From: Planctomycetota bacterium
GTDB lineage: Bacteria; Planctomycetota; UBA1135; GCA-002686595
Length of the DNA stretch: 55,357 nucleotides
Assembly (NCBI GenBank): GCA_029259655.1
Contig: JAJDET010000249.1
Coordinates: 1-55,357, forward strand
Direction: 5' to 3'
Position 1 is the first letter of the stretch; the number at the start of each line of letters is the position of its first letter. Shown here piece after piece: positions 7,772-16,374 of this stretch. Both the position numbers and the translations under genes were made by a program. Under the pieces are notes generated by a model, which saw only the letters and a program-made list of their open reading frames with translations, made no database searches and had not been told where the DNA came from.

Positions 7772-9141
7772 TCGCGCGACCGGTGGCGGTCCTCCTCGCC
7801 GCGGCGACCCTCGCCGCCTGCGAGCATTCGGGCGAGCGGCCGGACCTGCTCCTGATCACCGTCGACACGCTCCGCGCCGATTACCTCGAGTGCTACGGCG
7901 GACCGCCGGGACTGGGCACGGCGATGGGCTCGTTGGCCGAGGAGGGAGTGCGGTTCGAGTGGGCGTTCTCGACCGCGGCGCACACCCTGCCCTCGATCGC
8001 CTCCGTTCTGACGTCGCTCTACCCGAGTCGGCACGGCGTGCACCAGTCGGCCGCGAGCGTGCTGGAGACCGACCTCGTCAGCGTGGCGGAGGTCCTGCGC
8101 TCGGCGGGCTACTCGACCGCCGCGGTCGTCTCGAATCCCGCCCTGCGAATCCCGCACATGGACCAGGGGTTCGACACCTTCGACGGCGAGATGACGCGTT
8201 CGGAGCGGAACCGCGCGCTCGAGGAACGCGAAGCGCGCGCGACGACCGACGCGGCCCTGGCCGCGATCGAGAACGCCGAGAGTCCCTGGTTCGTCTGGGT
8301 CCACTACCAGGATCCCCACGGACCGTACGAGCCGCCGAGGGCGCCCCCCGTCGCCGATACTCCGGGCGCGCGGAAGCTGCGCGTGCGCAGCGATCACTCG
8401 GGGTGGCGGGGGATCCCCGCCTATCAGGCCCTGCCCGGACTGCGCACGCTCCCCGCGTACGTCGAGCGCTACCGGAGTGAGATCGCGTACCTCGACCGCC
8501 ACGTCGGGAGGCTCCTCGCGGGCGTCGACGCACCGGGAGCGCGTCTCGGAATCCTCTTCACCGCCGACCACGGCGAGGCATTCGGCGAGGACGACTACTT
8601 CCTCGCGCACGGACACTCGCTCGGTCTGGATCAGATCCGCGTGCCGCTGATCTGGCGCCCGCCGGGAGGGGTGAGCTCCGCGGTGGAGCCGCGCGCGGTG
8701 GGGCTCGTGGACGTCGCTCCTACCTTGCTCTCGGTCGCGGGAATCGAGATCCCGGACGCCTTCACGGGTCGGCCGCTGCCCGGAATCGGCTCGGATCGCG
8801 GCGACGAGGCGGCGTGGCCGGTCTTCGCCGAGCACCTCCACCGCGCCGCGGTGATCGTCGACGACCTGTACTTCGCGCGCGATCTGGCGGAGCTCGACGA
8901 GGCCGTCTTCGATCCGGTCTCGGGCGGGAAAGTCGTTCCGCTCCCCGAGCGCTCGGCCCGGCTGGGCGTGGACGGGACGCCGCCCTCGTACGTGGTCGGT
9001 CCTCCGCGCGGCGCCGACCGAGGGCTCGAGGCCCTGCTCACCGAGCACTTGCTGGGTGCATCGGGAACACCCGCGCCGACGCGCACCGACGTGCCGGCGA
9101 GCGAGCGCGAGGCACTGCGCGCGCTCGGGTACGCGGACTGA
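7768..9141 (+). CDS. Sulfatase-fold lipoprotein (alkaline phosphatase superfamily)
   Basis: A 457-aa lipoprotein whose GTG overlaps the upstream stop (GTGA). The leader ends at a lipobox (AAATLAACEHSG). Metal-binding landmarks of the superfamily are present: LLITVDTLRADYLECYG near the start, then FTADHGEAFGEDDYFLAHGH. The position of the formylglycine Cys/Ser is Thr here (AAHTLPSIASVLTSLYPS), so the enzyme is not a formylglycine sulfatase by sequence. Thr is the nucleophile in LtaS and MdoB-type phosphotransferases, so phosphotransfer or phosphate-ester hydrolysis is plausible. The protein ends REALRALGYAD, a tail it shares with the paralogue ending at 16367. Coupling to a GT-C glycosyltransferase suggests work on an envelope glycan. 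Confidence 0.82.
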   Translation: MIARPVAVLLAAATLAACEHSGERPDLLLITVDTLRADYLECYGGPPGLGTAMGSLAEEGVRFEWAFSTAAHTLPSIASVLTSLYPSRHGVHQSAASVLETDLVSVAEVLRSAGYSTAAVVSNPALRIPHMDQGFDTFDGEMTRSERNRALEEREARATTDAALAAIENAESPWFVWVHYQDPHGPYEPPRAPPVADTPGARKLRVRSDHSGWRGIPAYQALPGLRTLPAYVERYRSEIAYLDRHVGRLLAGVDAPGARLGILFTADHGEAFGEDDYFLAHGHSLGLDQIRVPLIWRPPGGVSSAVEPRAVGLVDVAPTLLSVAGIEIPDAFTGRPLPGIGSDRGDEAAWPVFAEHLHRAAVIVDDLYFARDLAELDEAVFDPVSGGKVVPLPERSARLGVDGTPPSYVVGPPRGADRGLEALLTEHLLGASGTPAPTRTDVPASEREALRALGYAD

Positions 9142-9261
9142 GGGTCTCGGACGGCCTCGGCGCTTCCGTCATTTCCCCCGGACGGCCTACGGACGGCGGG
9201 AACGGGAGGCCGAAACAGGACCAACTCCGCCCCCCTTCATCCGCTGCCCCAGGGTCGATCC

Positions 9262-10476
9262 ATGCCCTTCCTCACCATCCCCTTCGTCCTCATCGCGGCC
9301 GGCGTCTTCTGCGCCGGCGGGTTCGTCGCCTGGTACTTCACGGACCGGAAGAACGAGACCCAGCGCTCGATGCTCGAGGCCACGATGACCCGTGCCCTCG
9401 AGGAGCGCTACAAGGCCTATCAGGAGATCGAGGACGGACTGCACCGCGTCATCTCGCGGCTCGACCAGATCGAGGACCAGGCGCTCGAGGCGCGGATCGA
9501 ACCGCAAATGCCCGAGCACAGCCTCATGCGCGTCGACGCGCCTGAGCTGTGGGACCTCGAGAAAACCTTCGAGCGACGTCAAGCCGAGCAGCTGACCGAG
9601 ATCGCCGACAAGAGTCAGCGCCTCGTGGACCTGATGGAGAAAATCGAGGAGCTCGAGCCGCTCGTCGAGGAGCTCGCGGTGCGCGAACGCGATCGCGAGC
9701 AGTTCGAGGAGGCGCAGGACGCCCTCGAACAGGCCCACCGCGAGCGCGAGATCGAGCTCGAGCGGCGCGCCGAGACGATGGAGTCACGCGCGTCCGAGGC
9801 GGACGAGCTGCGCTCGAGTCTGGAGCGCTCCGAGACGGAGATGAGCGAGTGGCGCGATCGTCACGACGCCCTCGCCCAGGTCAGCGCCGAGGAGGTGGCC
9901 GCCCTGGGACAGCGCCTGAGGGAGAGCGAAGAAGCCCGGCTCGAGCGGACGCAGGACACGGAGTCGCTCGAGGAGCAGATCGCGGAGCTCGAGAGCCGCA
10001 TCGAGGAGATGAGCACGCGTGACGTCGAGCACCAGACCGAGCTCGAGGCCCGGGATGCCGAGGTCAAGGAGCGCGACGAGCGCCTCGAAGAGCGCGCGCA
10101 GGAGCTCTCCAAGGTCGAGCAGGAGCTCGAGCACGTGACCGCCGAGCGCGACCGCAAGGTCGAGGAGCTCGAGGCGCACCAGTCCCGACTGCAGGACCTC
10201 GAGGACAACTGGAAGTCGGCCAACGGTCAGGTCGAGAAGCAGCGTTCGAAGCTCGCCGAGCACTTCTCGAGCTTCGAGGCGGCCCAGCAGATGCTCTCGC
10301 AGCTCAAGCCGCTGCTCGAGGAGCTCGAGACGAACCTCACCAAGGACGAGCTCGACGAGACGCCGGCCGCGCTGCCGACGCGAGTCGAGGAGCCGAAGGC
10401 CGAAGAGGTCCTGGCCCAAGAGGTCGACTCCTGGCTGCTCGAGGACGGCGAGCCCGTCCAGGACCTGGAGTCCTAG
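9262..10476 (+). CDS. Membrane-anchored long coiled-coil protein
   Basis: A 404-aa protein with AGGG eight bases before ATG. Residues 3-25 form one membrane helix (PFLTIPFVLIAAGVFCAGGF, VAWYF) and residues 30-360 are almost uninterrupted heptad-like sequence rich in Glu, Arg, Leu and Ala (ERRQAEQLTEIADKSQRLVD, ELEHVTAERDRKVEELEAHQ). The last 45 residues are acidic and Pro-containing. The N-out/C-in topology expected from the charges would leave the coil in the cytoplasm, as in DUF1043/YhcB- or RmuC-like organisers, but I recognise no specific family. It is a single gene with a family B repeat immediately after, whose CTAG provides the stop codon. Function: probably structural or scaffolding; unproven. 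Confidence 0.7.
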   Translation: MPFLTIPFVLIAAGVFCAGGFVAWYFTDRKNETQRSMLEATMTRALEERYKAYQEIEDGLHRVISRLDQIEDQALEARIEPQMPEHSLMRVDAPELWDLEKTFERRQAEQLTEIADKSQRLVDLMEKIEELEPLVEELAVRERDREQFEEAQDALEQAHREREIELERRAETMESRASEADELRSSLERSETEMSEWRDRHDALAQVSAEEVAALGQRLRESEEARLERTQDTESLEEQIAELESRIEEMSTRDVEHQTELEARDAEVKERDERLEERAQELSKVEQELEHVTAERDRKVEELEAHQSRLQDLEDNWKSANGQVEKQRSKLAEHFSSFEAAQQMLSQLKPLLEELETNLTKDELDETPAALPTRVEEPKAEEVLAQEVDSWLLEDGEPVQDLES

Positions 10477-10620
10477 CGGCGCGGCCGACAAGGCGGCCAC
10501 GCGTGACTTGGCGCGCATCAGCGCGCGCCAAGGATGCCCTGCGGGCGGCAACGGCGCGACTCCGCGCCGGGCTCGGCCTTCGGCCTCGGGAGGCACGGCC
10601 TCTTGGGTCTGCGCCTCTAG
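10473..10620. repeat. Family B repeat, one 67-bp unit (CTAG-bounded)
   Basis: A 148-bp element whose two CTAG edges give the TAG stops of both convergent neighbours (coiled-coil gene on plus, CPBP gene on minus). It contains a GCGGCCGACAAGG-type left end, one hairpin unit with arms CTTGGCGCGC and GCGCGCCAAG around six bases, and a right end with GGCC-TTC-GGCC. The same left end, unit and right end occur at 35085 (two units) and 36609 (four units). It could double as a bidirectional terminator between the two genes. The Arg/Ala-rich reading frames through it are not genes. Confidence 0.85.
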
Positions 10621-11279
10621 CCCGACCGCATGAAGAGTCCGACGGCGTCCAGGATCATGTGGGCGACCATCAACGGGAAGAGCTGCCTCCAGCGGTAGTA
10701 AACCAGTCCGAAGAGGACTCCGCCGGTGAGGGACATGATGAACCCGGGCGGTCCCTGGTAGCTGTGGTAGCTCATGCGCAGTGCGACGCTCGCCGCCACG
10801 GCGACGAGGGGACCGAAGCGCCGGAGCGTCGTGATCAGATAGCCGGCTGCGAAGAGCTCCTCGAAGAACGGGTTCACGATCACGAGGAGCAGGAGCGGAA
10901 TGAGGGCGACTTCGCTCTCGAGCGGCACGCCGCGGACGGCGCTCGCGCCGAACAGGCCATGGGTCGCGAAGTAGCCCACTACGAATGCGGCGTAGAACGC
11001 GAAGGCGAGCGCGACCCCCGCTGCGAGGAGGCGTCCCGACACGCTGCAGCCGTAGTGACTCGCGAACTTGCCGCGTAGTCGCAGGAGTCCCAGTGCGACG
11101 GCCGTTACGGCGACCTCGTAGCCGACCAGACCCAGCGCGGAGCTCGAGGTCATCACGTACCCGTCCCCGCTCCCGCCCAGGGCTTGCATCGTCGAGGTCC
11201 AGACGAGCCATCCCATCGTGACGGCGAGGACGACCACGACTTCGAGCCAGTCGGGAGCGGACCGGATCCACCGGATCAT
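10617..11279 (-). CDS. CPBP-family intramembrane metalloprotease
   Basis: A 220-aa multi-pass membrane protein of the CPBP (CAAX prenyl protease 2/bacteriocin-processing, Abi) family. The diagnostic motifs are present in order: NPFFEELFAAGYL (paired Glu), SYHSYQGPPGF (His) and VAHMILDAVGLF (His). These residues bind the catalytic zinc or act as general base in the family. About seven to eight helices are visible, for example LEVVVVLAVTMGWLVWTSTM and LAAGVALAFAFYAAFVVGYF. It starts at ATG 11279, only 25 bp from the GTG of the divergent methyltransferase remnant, so both promoters must overlap. Its stop is provided by the family B repeat. Substrate unknown; family members cut prenylated proteins, peptides or membrane anchors. 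Confidence 0.88.
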   Translation of the reverse strand: MIRWIRSAPDWLEVVVVLAVTMGWLVWTSTMQALGGSGDGYVMTSSSALGLVGYEVAVTAVALGLLRLRGKFASHYGCSVSGRLLAAGVALAFAFYAAFVVGYFATHGLFGASAVRGVPLESEVALIPLLLLVIVNPFFEELFAAGYLITTLRRFGPLVAVAASVALRMSYHSYQGPPGFIMSLTGGVLFGLVYYRWRQLFPLMVAHMILDAVGLFMRSG

Positions 11280-11289
11280 GTTCGCGAGC

Positions 11290-11295
11290 TAGGAT
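11290..11295. promoter_or_regulatory. Overlapping divergent -10 boxes (TAGGAT / TATCCT)
   Basis: The same six bases read TAGGAT on plus, nine bases before GTG 11305, and TATCCT on minus, ten bases before ATG 11279. With only 25 bp between the start codons, both genes must either start transcription here, nearly leaderless, or be transcribed from within the opposite gene. A shared -10 is inferred from spacing only. Confidence 0.35.
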
Positions 11296-11304
11296 ACGCC
11301 GGAC

Positions 11305-11575
11305 GTGGCCGACGACGTCTACATCCACGGTGCCGACCCCGACGAGCAGGCGCGGCTGGAGCTCATGAACGGGCTCCTGAACGAGGCGTGCCTCGAGGAG
11401 CTCGAGCTCGAGGGACACGAACGCGTGCTCGACGGCTCACGCGACGATGCTTGCGAACACGGGCTGGACGCCGGAGCGCTTCGACGCCGCTCTCGCCGCC
11501 TACGATCGCTGGAGCCGCCGCCCCGACGCGGCGATCTGGTACGCCCTGCCCTGCGCCGTCGGTCGCCGGCCCTAG
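11305..11575 (+). pseudogene. Internally deleted SAM-methyltransferase remnant
   Basis: The GTG frame gives a plausible N-terminus (VADDVYIHGADPDEQARLEL, MNGLLNEACLEELELEGHERV, LD), which is where a class I methyltransferase would enter its glycine-rich SAM loop (VLDxGxGxG). Here the loop is missing. After a change of frame near 11440-11460, the sequence ANTGWTPERFDAALAAYDRW continues through SRRPDAAIWYALPCAVGRRP to TAG 11573-11575. That resembles the last helix and strand of such methyltransferases. The core of about 170 residues is therefore deleted and the two ends are fused out of frame. The stop codon is the edge of the adjoining family A repeat. The methyltransferase call is from sequence feel, not a search. 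Confidence 0.5.
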
Positions 11576-11738
11576 GAGCCCGTTGAACAAGTCATCCGGC
11601 GCCAGAACGGCGCCCTCCACTCCGTCGCGGCACCTGAAATCCTCGCCGAAGCTACGGCTTCGCCTGCGGTTCCAGGCACCACGACGAAGCGGATGCCACC
11701 ATCCTGGCATCCGAAGCACTTCTTCAACGGGCTCCTAG
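11572..11738. repeat. Family A repeat, copy 2 (CTAG-bounded)
   Basis: Second copy of the 163-bp element (core 11574-11736), here with intact CTAG at both edges and near-perfect terminal inverted repeats: AGGAGCCCGTTGAACAAGT against ACTTCTTCAACGGGCTCCT, 18 of 19 pairs. It lies between the methyltransferase remnant and the FG-GAP lipoprotein and ends only two to four bases before the latter's ATG, so it must carry whatever promoter or leader that gene has, or the gene is read through from upstream. Confidence 0.85.
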
Positions 11739-11740
11739 GC

Positions 11741-13051
11741 ATGCGCCGCGCCGTTGCGTCGCTCGCGGTCCTCGTGGCGATCGGCTCCGGCTGCTCCCGC
11801 TCGAGGAGCCACGAGATCCCGACGTCGTGGATACCGTTCTCGAGCCTCGGGGCGGACGCGTATCCGCGGATCCTCCCGGCGGCCGTCGTCGAGCTGGAGG
11901 AGGAGACGGGAGTGCTAGCGGACCTCGCCGGTGACGGGGAGCGTGCTGCGTGGAAGCGGGACGGAGAGGTCGTCCGGCTGACCGAGTCGGCCGGCCCACC
12001 GATCGCGGGGTTCGTCGAGCTCTCGTGGGGCCTCTCGCCGCCCTTCGAGCAACGGGCCCATCGGTCGTGGACCCGACCAATGAGCGGATCGCTCGTGACG
12101 GGCGTGGACGACGTCGCCTCCGGCCTCCTGCTGGCGATCGCCGGCCGCCACGAGCGCGAGCTCCATCACGACCTGACGAACGAGCACTTCGCGAAGTCAG
12201 CCTTCCTGTTCCTCGACCGCTTCCCACAAGCCATCGTGGACCTCGACGGCGACGGAGCGGTGGAGGTCCTGATCGGCGCTCCCGACGATGGCGAGCGCGG
12301 GTCGCTGCGCGCGTTCTCGTCGGAGACGGGCTTGTGCCAGTGGAAGATCCGCGGGCCGTGGCGCTCGGCTCGTTTCGGCTACTGCGTGACGCCGATCGAC
12401 GACGCGTCGGAAGACGGGCGTGTCGACTTGCTCGTTGCGGACCCCGGCTGGTTCCCCGCGGAGAAGTCCCGCGACGACGCTCGTCCCGGCGCGGTCCACC
12501 TTCTCTCCGGGAGGTCGCGCGAGATCCTGTACACGACGCGCGGGACGTTCGACGACGACTACTTCGGAGAGGACGTCGCCGCCGTCGGAGACGTGGACGG
12601 GGACGGGATCTCCGACTTCGCGGTCGCGGCACCGGGAAACATCAGTGGATCGGTTCCCTCCGTCCGGAGCGTCTCCATCACCCGGTTCGGCTACGTCACC
12701 ATGATCTCCGGGCGGGACGGGGACGAGCTCTGGACCGTCTACGGCGACGGGGGCCGTCCCTGGATCGCCAAGTGCGTGTTCGGAGTGGGCGACGCCGACG
12801 GAGACGGCGTCCCCGACGTGCTCGTCGGCGGCTCCGGTTCCCCCGACTCGGCCTGGATCCTCTCCGGGAGTGACGGCGCGCTCATCGGGGCCCTGGGCTG
12901 GCCGGCCGGGCGGCGCGGTGCTGCCCACGACGCCTACTTCCTGGAGGGGTTGTTCGGAACGGGGAAGCGGGCGCTCGTGGTCCGCGTGAGTTCCAGGAAG
13001 GAGCCCGTCCTGTTGCTCTACGACCTCGGCACCTTCCCGACCGGGGACTGA
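11741..13051 (+). CDS. FG-GAP repeat lipoprotein
   Basis: A 436-aa lipoprotein starting at ATG 11741 (MRRAVASLAVLVAIGSGCSR), with the lipobox Cys at residue 18. A longer frame reaches into the repeat upstream and is ignored because the signal peptide begins here. From about residue 160 it has FG-GAP/VCBS-like calcium-binding blades: IVDLDGDGAVEVLIGAPDDG, DVDGDGISDFAVAAPGN and VGDADGDGVPDVLVGGSGSP. These blades build a seven-bladed integrin-alpha-like propeller. The upstream 140 residues are unassigned. The family is usually surface-exposed and binds ligands or other proteins. There is no Shine-Dalgarno because a family A repeat ends four bases upstream. Confidence 0.82.
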   Translation: MRRAVASLAVLVAIGSGCSRSRSHEIPTSWIPFSSLGADAYPRILPAAVVELEEETGVLADLAGDGERAAWKRDGEVVRLTESAGPPIAGFVELSWGLSPPFEQRAHRSWTRPMSGSLVTGVDDVASGLLLAIAGRHERELHHDLTNEHFAKSAFLFLDRFPQAIVDLDGDGAVEVLIGAPDDGERGSLRAFSSETGLCQWKIRGPWRSARFGYCVTPIDDASEDGRVDLLVADPGWFPAEKSRDDARPGAVHLLSGRSREILYTTRGTFDDDYFGEDVAAVGDVDGDGISDFAVAAPGNISGSVPSVRSVSITRFGYVTMISGRDGDELWTVYGDGGRPWIAKCVFGVGDADGDGVPDVLVGGSGSPDSAWILSGSDGALIGALGWPAGRRGAAHDAYFLEGLFGTGKRALVVRVSSRKEPVLLLYDLGTFPTGD

Positions 13052-13080
13052 GCACGACCGCGCCGGGACGGCGCCTCGCT

Positions 13081-13086
13081 AGAATC
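13081..13086 (+). promoter_or_regulatory. Candidate -10 box TAGAAT
   Basis: TAGAAT lies about 60 bases before the GTG of the exported peptidase-like gene, leaving room for a normal leader with its GGAGG. No -35 match is visible. Tentative. Confidence 0.25.
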
Positions 13087-13146
13087 TGGGAGCGAAACCC
13101 GCGTTCGTCGCCGGTCTCGCTCCCCATTCCTTGACGGAGGTGTCCC

Positions 13147-14583
13147 GTGACCCGCGCGACCGCGATCCTGCTCTCAGCCTGTCTCGTCCTCGGAACCGCC
13201 AGCGCCGTGGAAGGCGCTCCGCCGGACGCCTTCGAGACGGCCCGCGCGGAGCTCGAGGAGGGGCTCGTCGGCGCGCTCGTCGACGTCGCTCGCTGGTGCC
13301 AGAAGAGCCGCGTGTACGGCGAGCGGGACCGGACCTACGAGAGGGTTCTCGAGCTGCGGCCCGACCACGCGGAGGCGCGAAAGTGGCTCCAGTTCCAGCA
13401 GAAGAGCGGGGAGTGGGTGCGGATCGGGAAGTACCGGCGCCCCAACGACAAGTCGAAGGAGCTCGCCGCGGAGGGGGGCACGCGGCAGCGCGACGCATAC
13501 AACGCCTTCGGTGAGGCCGCCCTCGAGCTCATCCTCTCCGAGGAGAGCGCGCTGCCCCTCGCGCGCAGGCGCACCGAGGCCAAGCGCCTGATCGAGGTCG
13601 CTCCGGACGTGGCCTCCGTCCGCGAGTTCCTCGGCGAGGCTCCCGCCCCGGAGGGCGAGGGCTGGGTCCTCCTGGAGACGCAGACGAGCGCACGCCAGCG
13701 ACCCGAGCTCCGCGCGCTCGCCGGCGAGCTGCAGGTCGGCGCACCCGCGCCCACACCGACGGAGGTCGATCCGAAGGACCGCGATCTGGGCGTTCAGTTC
13801 ACGGCCTCCGTTGCGAACGACGTCGTCCGCGTGTACGCCACGACCACGGCGGCGGAAGCCGGGAGCATCGCGAACGTCGTGCACTCCAGTGGCGCGTTCT
13901 TTCGATCGACGCTCGGCGTCGACACCGTCCTGCCGGAGGGCTTCCAGGTCTACGTGTTCGGTGGACGGGACGTGGGGCAGACGTTCGTGTCGAACTACTA
14001 CCGGCTGGGCAGCTCGGACCGCCAGCGCATGGCCAGCCTCGCCAGTGCCGTCGTCGGCGACGCGCAGCTCGGCGCGTGGTGCGATACGAGCGTCGAGCGC
14101 AAGGACGCGATCGCGCGGCTGACCATCTCGACCCTGTCCAGGGAGCGCTGGCCGAACGCGGTCCAGCAGGGTTGGGTCTGGGAGGGCCTCGGGCTCTATC
14201 TCAGCTATCGGCTGACCGGAACGCGCATGACCCTGTTCGTCGTGGACGCCGAGGCCAGGGCATCCGACGCCGGGACGACGAAGGAGCTCACGGACGCCGA
14301 CAACTGGATCGCCGAGGCAGCGGCCCTGCTCAACGGCGAGCGTCCGCCTCGGCTGGCGTTCCTGGTAGGCAAGAAGCTCAGCGCCATGGTGACGCGCGAC
14401 GTCGTGCACTCCTATGCGCTCGCGGCGTACCTGCTCGAGGGCCATCCCGGCGCGACCGGCAAGATCCTGGATCTCATCGAGGGCGGCACGAGTCCGATAC
14501 CCGCCTTCGAGGAGGTGCTGGGCTACGACGCCACGTACCTCGACGAGAGGCTCGCGCGCTGGCTCGTCGAGCAGGGGCGCTGA
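13147..14583 (+). CDS. Exported degenerate peptidase-like protein (DUF1570-related)
   Basis: A 478-aa protein starting at GTG 13147, seven bases after GGAGG, with a signal peptide (TRATAILLSACLVLGTASAV, EGAPP). Residues 25-120 look TPR-like (ERDRTYERVLELRPDHAEAR, KWLQFQQKSGEWV), as in planctomycete proteins that follow a TPR with a peptidase fold. Residues 210-478 follow the layout of the HExxH peptidase encoded at 16375-17892. However, where that protein has HEAFHQY then WFNEGFGDYF, this one has IARLTISTLSRERW and WVWEGLGLYLSY. The zinc-binding HExxH is therefore lost and only the EG-x3-Y element remains. I infer a catalytically dead paralogue. It is two bases from the next gene, a sulfatase-fold protein, so they are co-transcribed. 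Confidence 0.6.
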   Translation: MTRATAILLSACLVLGTASAVEGAPPDAFETARAELEEGLVGALVDVARWCQKSRVYGERDRTYERVLELRPDHAEARKWLQFQQKSGEWVRIGKYRRPNDKSKELAAEGGTRQRDAYNAFGEAALELILSEESALPLARRRTEAKRLIEVAPDVASVREFLGEAPAPEGEGWVLLETQTSARQRPELRALAGELQVGAPAPTPTEVDPKDRDLGVQFTASVANDVVRVYATTTAAEAGSIANVVHSSGAFFRSTLGVDTVLPEGFQVYVFGGRDVGQTFVSNYYRLGSSDRQRMASLASAVVGDAQLGAWCDTSVERKDAIARLTISTLSRERWPNAVQQGWVWEGLGLYLSYRLTGTRMTLFVVDAEARASDAGTTKELTDADNWIAEAAALLNGERPPRLAFLVGKKLSAMVTRDVVHSYALAAYLLEGHPGATGKILDLIEGGTSPIPAFEEVLGYDATYLDERLARWLVEQGR

Positions 14584-14585
14584 GC

Positions 14586-16367
14586 GTGCCCGGCCGCGGG
14601 CGTGCGCTCCCGGCGCTCCTTGCGCTGGTGGCAGTGGTCCTTGGGATCGCGCTGTGGCTGTCCGGCCGGTTCGTGCCCGCGGCCCAGCTGGGAACGGCAC
14701 CCGCCTTCGACCCGGGCGACAGGCCGTTCCGGCTGCTCGCGCATCCGCTCTCCACCTCTCCGTCCGAGGAGATCGAGGTCCGCGGCGTCGGTCTCGACGG
14801 CCAGTACCGGAGCACCGTCGGAGGACCCCTCCCGCACCGCATCGCTTCCGCGTTCCGCGTCCCGAAGGACGGGCGCCTGTGGTTCGGACTCAACAGGAGC
14901 GGCGCGGGCGAGGGTCCGGCCTCGGTCTCGGTGCGCGCCGTCGTGGACGGAGAGGAGCACCTCCTGATCGAGAAGGAGCTCGAGCCCGACCCCGCCGCCT
15001 GGGAGGACTACACCCTCGACCTCTCGCCTTTCTCCGGTCGCGAGATCTACCTCGAGCTGGCGGCGTGGGGAGCCGGTGAGGGTGCGCTCGTGCATTGGAG
15101 CAACCTCTTCGTCGGTCCGCCCCGCGACGAGCGTCCCGACGTCTTCGTCTTCCTGCTCGACACGCTGCGTCCCGATCACCTGTCGTGCTACGGCTACGAG
15201 CGCGAGACCACGCCCCACATCGACGCCTTCGCCGCGGAGGGCGTGCGCTTCGAGAACGCTTTCTCCGCCGCACCGTGGACCGATCCCTCGATCGCGGCGC
15301 TCTTCACCGGCCTCCATCCCTCCGATCTCTGGGAGCCCGGGCTGCACGAGGACATCATCAAGAAGGTCCTGCCGGACGGCGTTCGCACCCTGGCCGAGCT
15401 CCTCGCGGACGAGGGCTACTTCACGGTCGCGGCCTCGGACCACCCCGGCATCCGCGCGACGCGCTTCGGGCGCGGCTTCGACGTCTTCAACCACATGTAC
15501 GCCGCTCTGGGTCCGATGGACGGTTGGCGCCAGACTCCGACGGAGACGGTGCTCGAAGAGCTGCGCGGCCTCCTGCACCAGCGCCGGCCCGGCGGCCGGC
15601 TCTTCTACGTTCACCTGATCTACCCGCACCGCCCGTACGCGGCGCCCGCGCCCTTCGCCACCGAGTTCGGGCCGCCCGCGGTCGGAGAGACCGAGGCCGA
15701 GCGGGAGGGCATGATCAACATGTACGACGGCGAGATCCGGCGGACCGACGAGCTGCTCGGCACGTTCTTCGCCGACCTGCGCGCGGCCGGCGTCGACCGG
15801 AGCTCGATCCAGGTGATCCTCTCCGACCACGGCGAAGGGTTCTGGGAGCACGACGGTCTCGAGGAGCACGGGAACTCGCTCTACAACGAGCTCCTGCGCA
15901 TTCCGCTCATCTTGCGCGCACCGGGGAGGTTGCCGGCCGGCCGGAGCGTCACGGACCTGGTGGGGATCGTCGACGTCCTCCCGACCCTGCTCGACCTCGT
16001 GGGCGCCGAGGCGCCCGAGCACTGCCGCGGCACGAGCCTGCTCGACACGCTGGCGGGAGAAGCGCGACCCGGTCGGCTCTTGCTGGGTGAGTTTCCCCAC
16101 AGCTCCATCGTCCAGGGCCGCGCGCTCCAGTCGCTGGAGGAGAAGCTCATCGACTCGGGGCTCGAGGACGCGGTGCTCGAGTACTTCCGCCTCTCGGGCG
16201 ACCCGGGAGAGCTCGACAACGTGTACTCCGACTCGGACGAGCGGCCGCGACGCCTGCTCTCGCTGCTCTCCGCGATCGAGCGTCTCACGGACGTCGACTC
16301 GAGCACGACCTTCGAGCCGCCGGAGGACATGCTCGAGGCGCTCGAGGCCCTGGGCTACGTGGACTGA
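14586..16367 (+). CDS. Membrane-anchored sulfatase-fold protein with N-terminal lectin-like domain
   Basis: A 593-aa protein from GTG 14586, two bases after the preceding stop. A signal anchor (LPALLALVAVVLGIALWLSG) leads into an extracytoplasmic beta-rich module of about 150 residues (AAQLGTAPAFDPGDRPFRLL, LILI-type strands such as EIYLELAAWGAGEGALVHWS). The sulfatase/alkaline-phosphatase domain then runs to the end. It has VFVFLLDTLRPDHLSCYGYE, the active-site region SAAPWTDPSIAALFTGLHPS, and ILSDHGEGFWEHDGLEEHGN. As in the lipoprotein at 7768-9141, the formylglycine position is Thr. Its C-terminus LEALEALGYVD matches that paralogue's ending. A phosphotransferase or phosphodiesterase acting on envelope polymers is more likely than sulfate release, by inference. 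Confidence 0.8.
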   Translation: MPGRGRALPALLALVAVVLGIALWLSGRFVPAAQLGTAPAFDPGDRPFRLLAHPLSTSPSEEIEVRGVGLDGQYRSTVGGPLPHRIASAFRVPKDGRLWFGLNRSGAGEGPASVSVRAVVDGEEHLLIEKELEPDPAAWEDYTLDLSPFSGREIYLELAAWGAGEGALVHWSNLFVGPPRDERPDVFVFLLDTLRPDHLSCYGYERETTPHIDAFAAEGVRFENAFSAAPWTDPSIAALFTGLHPSDLWEPGLHEDIIKKVLPDGVRTLAELLADEGYFTVAASDHPGIRATRFGRGFDVFNHMYAALGPMDGWRQTPTETVLEELRGLLHQRRPGGRLFYVHLIYPHRPYAAPAPFATEFGPPAVGETEAEREGMINMYDGEIRRTDELLGTFFADLRAAGVDRSSIQVILSDHGEGFWEHDGLEEHGNSLYNELLRIPLILRAPGRLPAGRSVTDLVGIVDVLPTLLDLVGAEAPEHCRGTSLLDTLAGEARPGRLLLGEFPHSSIVQGRALQSLEEKLIDSGLEDAVLEYFRLSGDPGELDNVYSDSDERPRRLLSLLSAIERLTDVDSSTTFEPPEDMLEALEALGYVD

Positions 16368-16374
16368 GCTCGGG

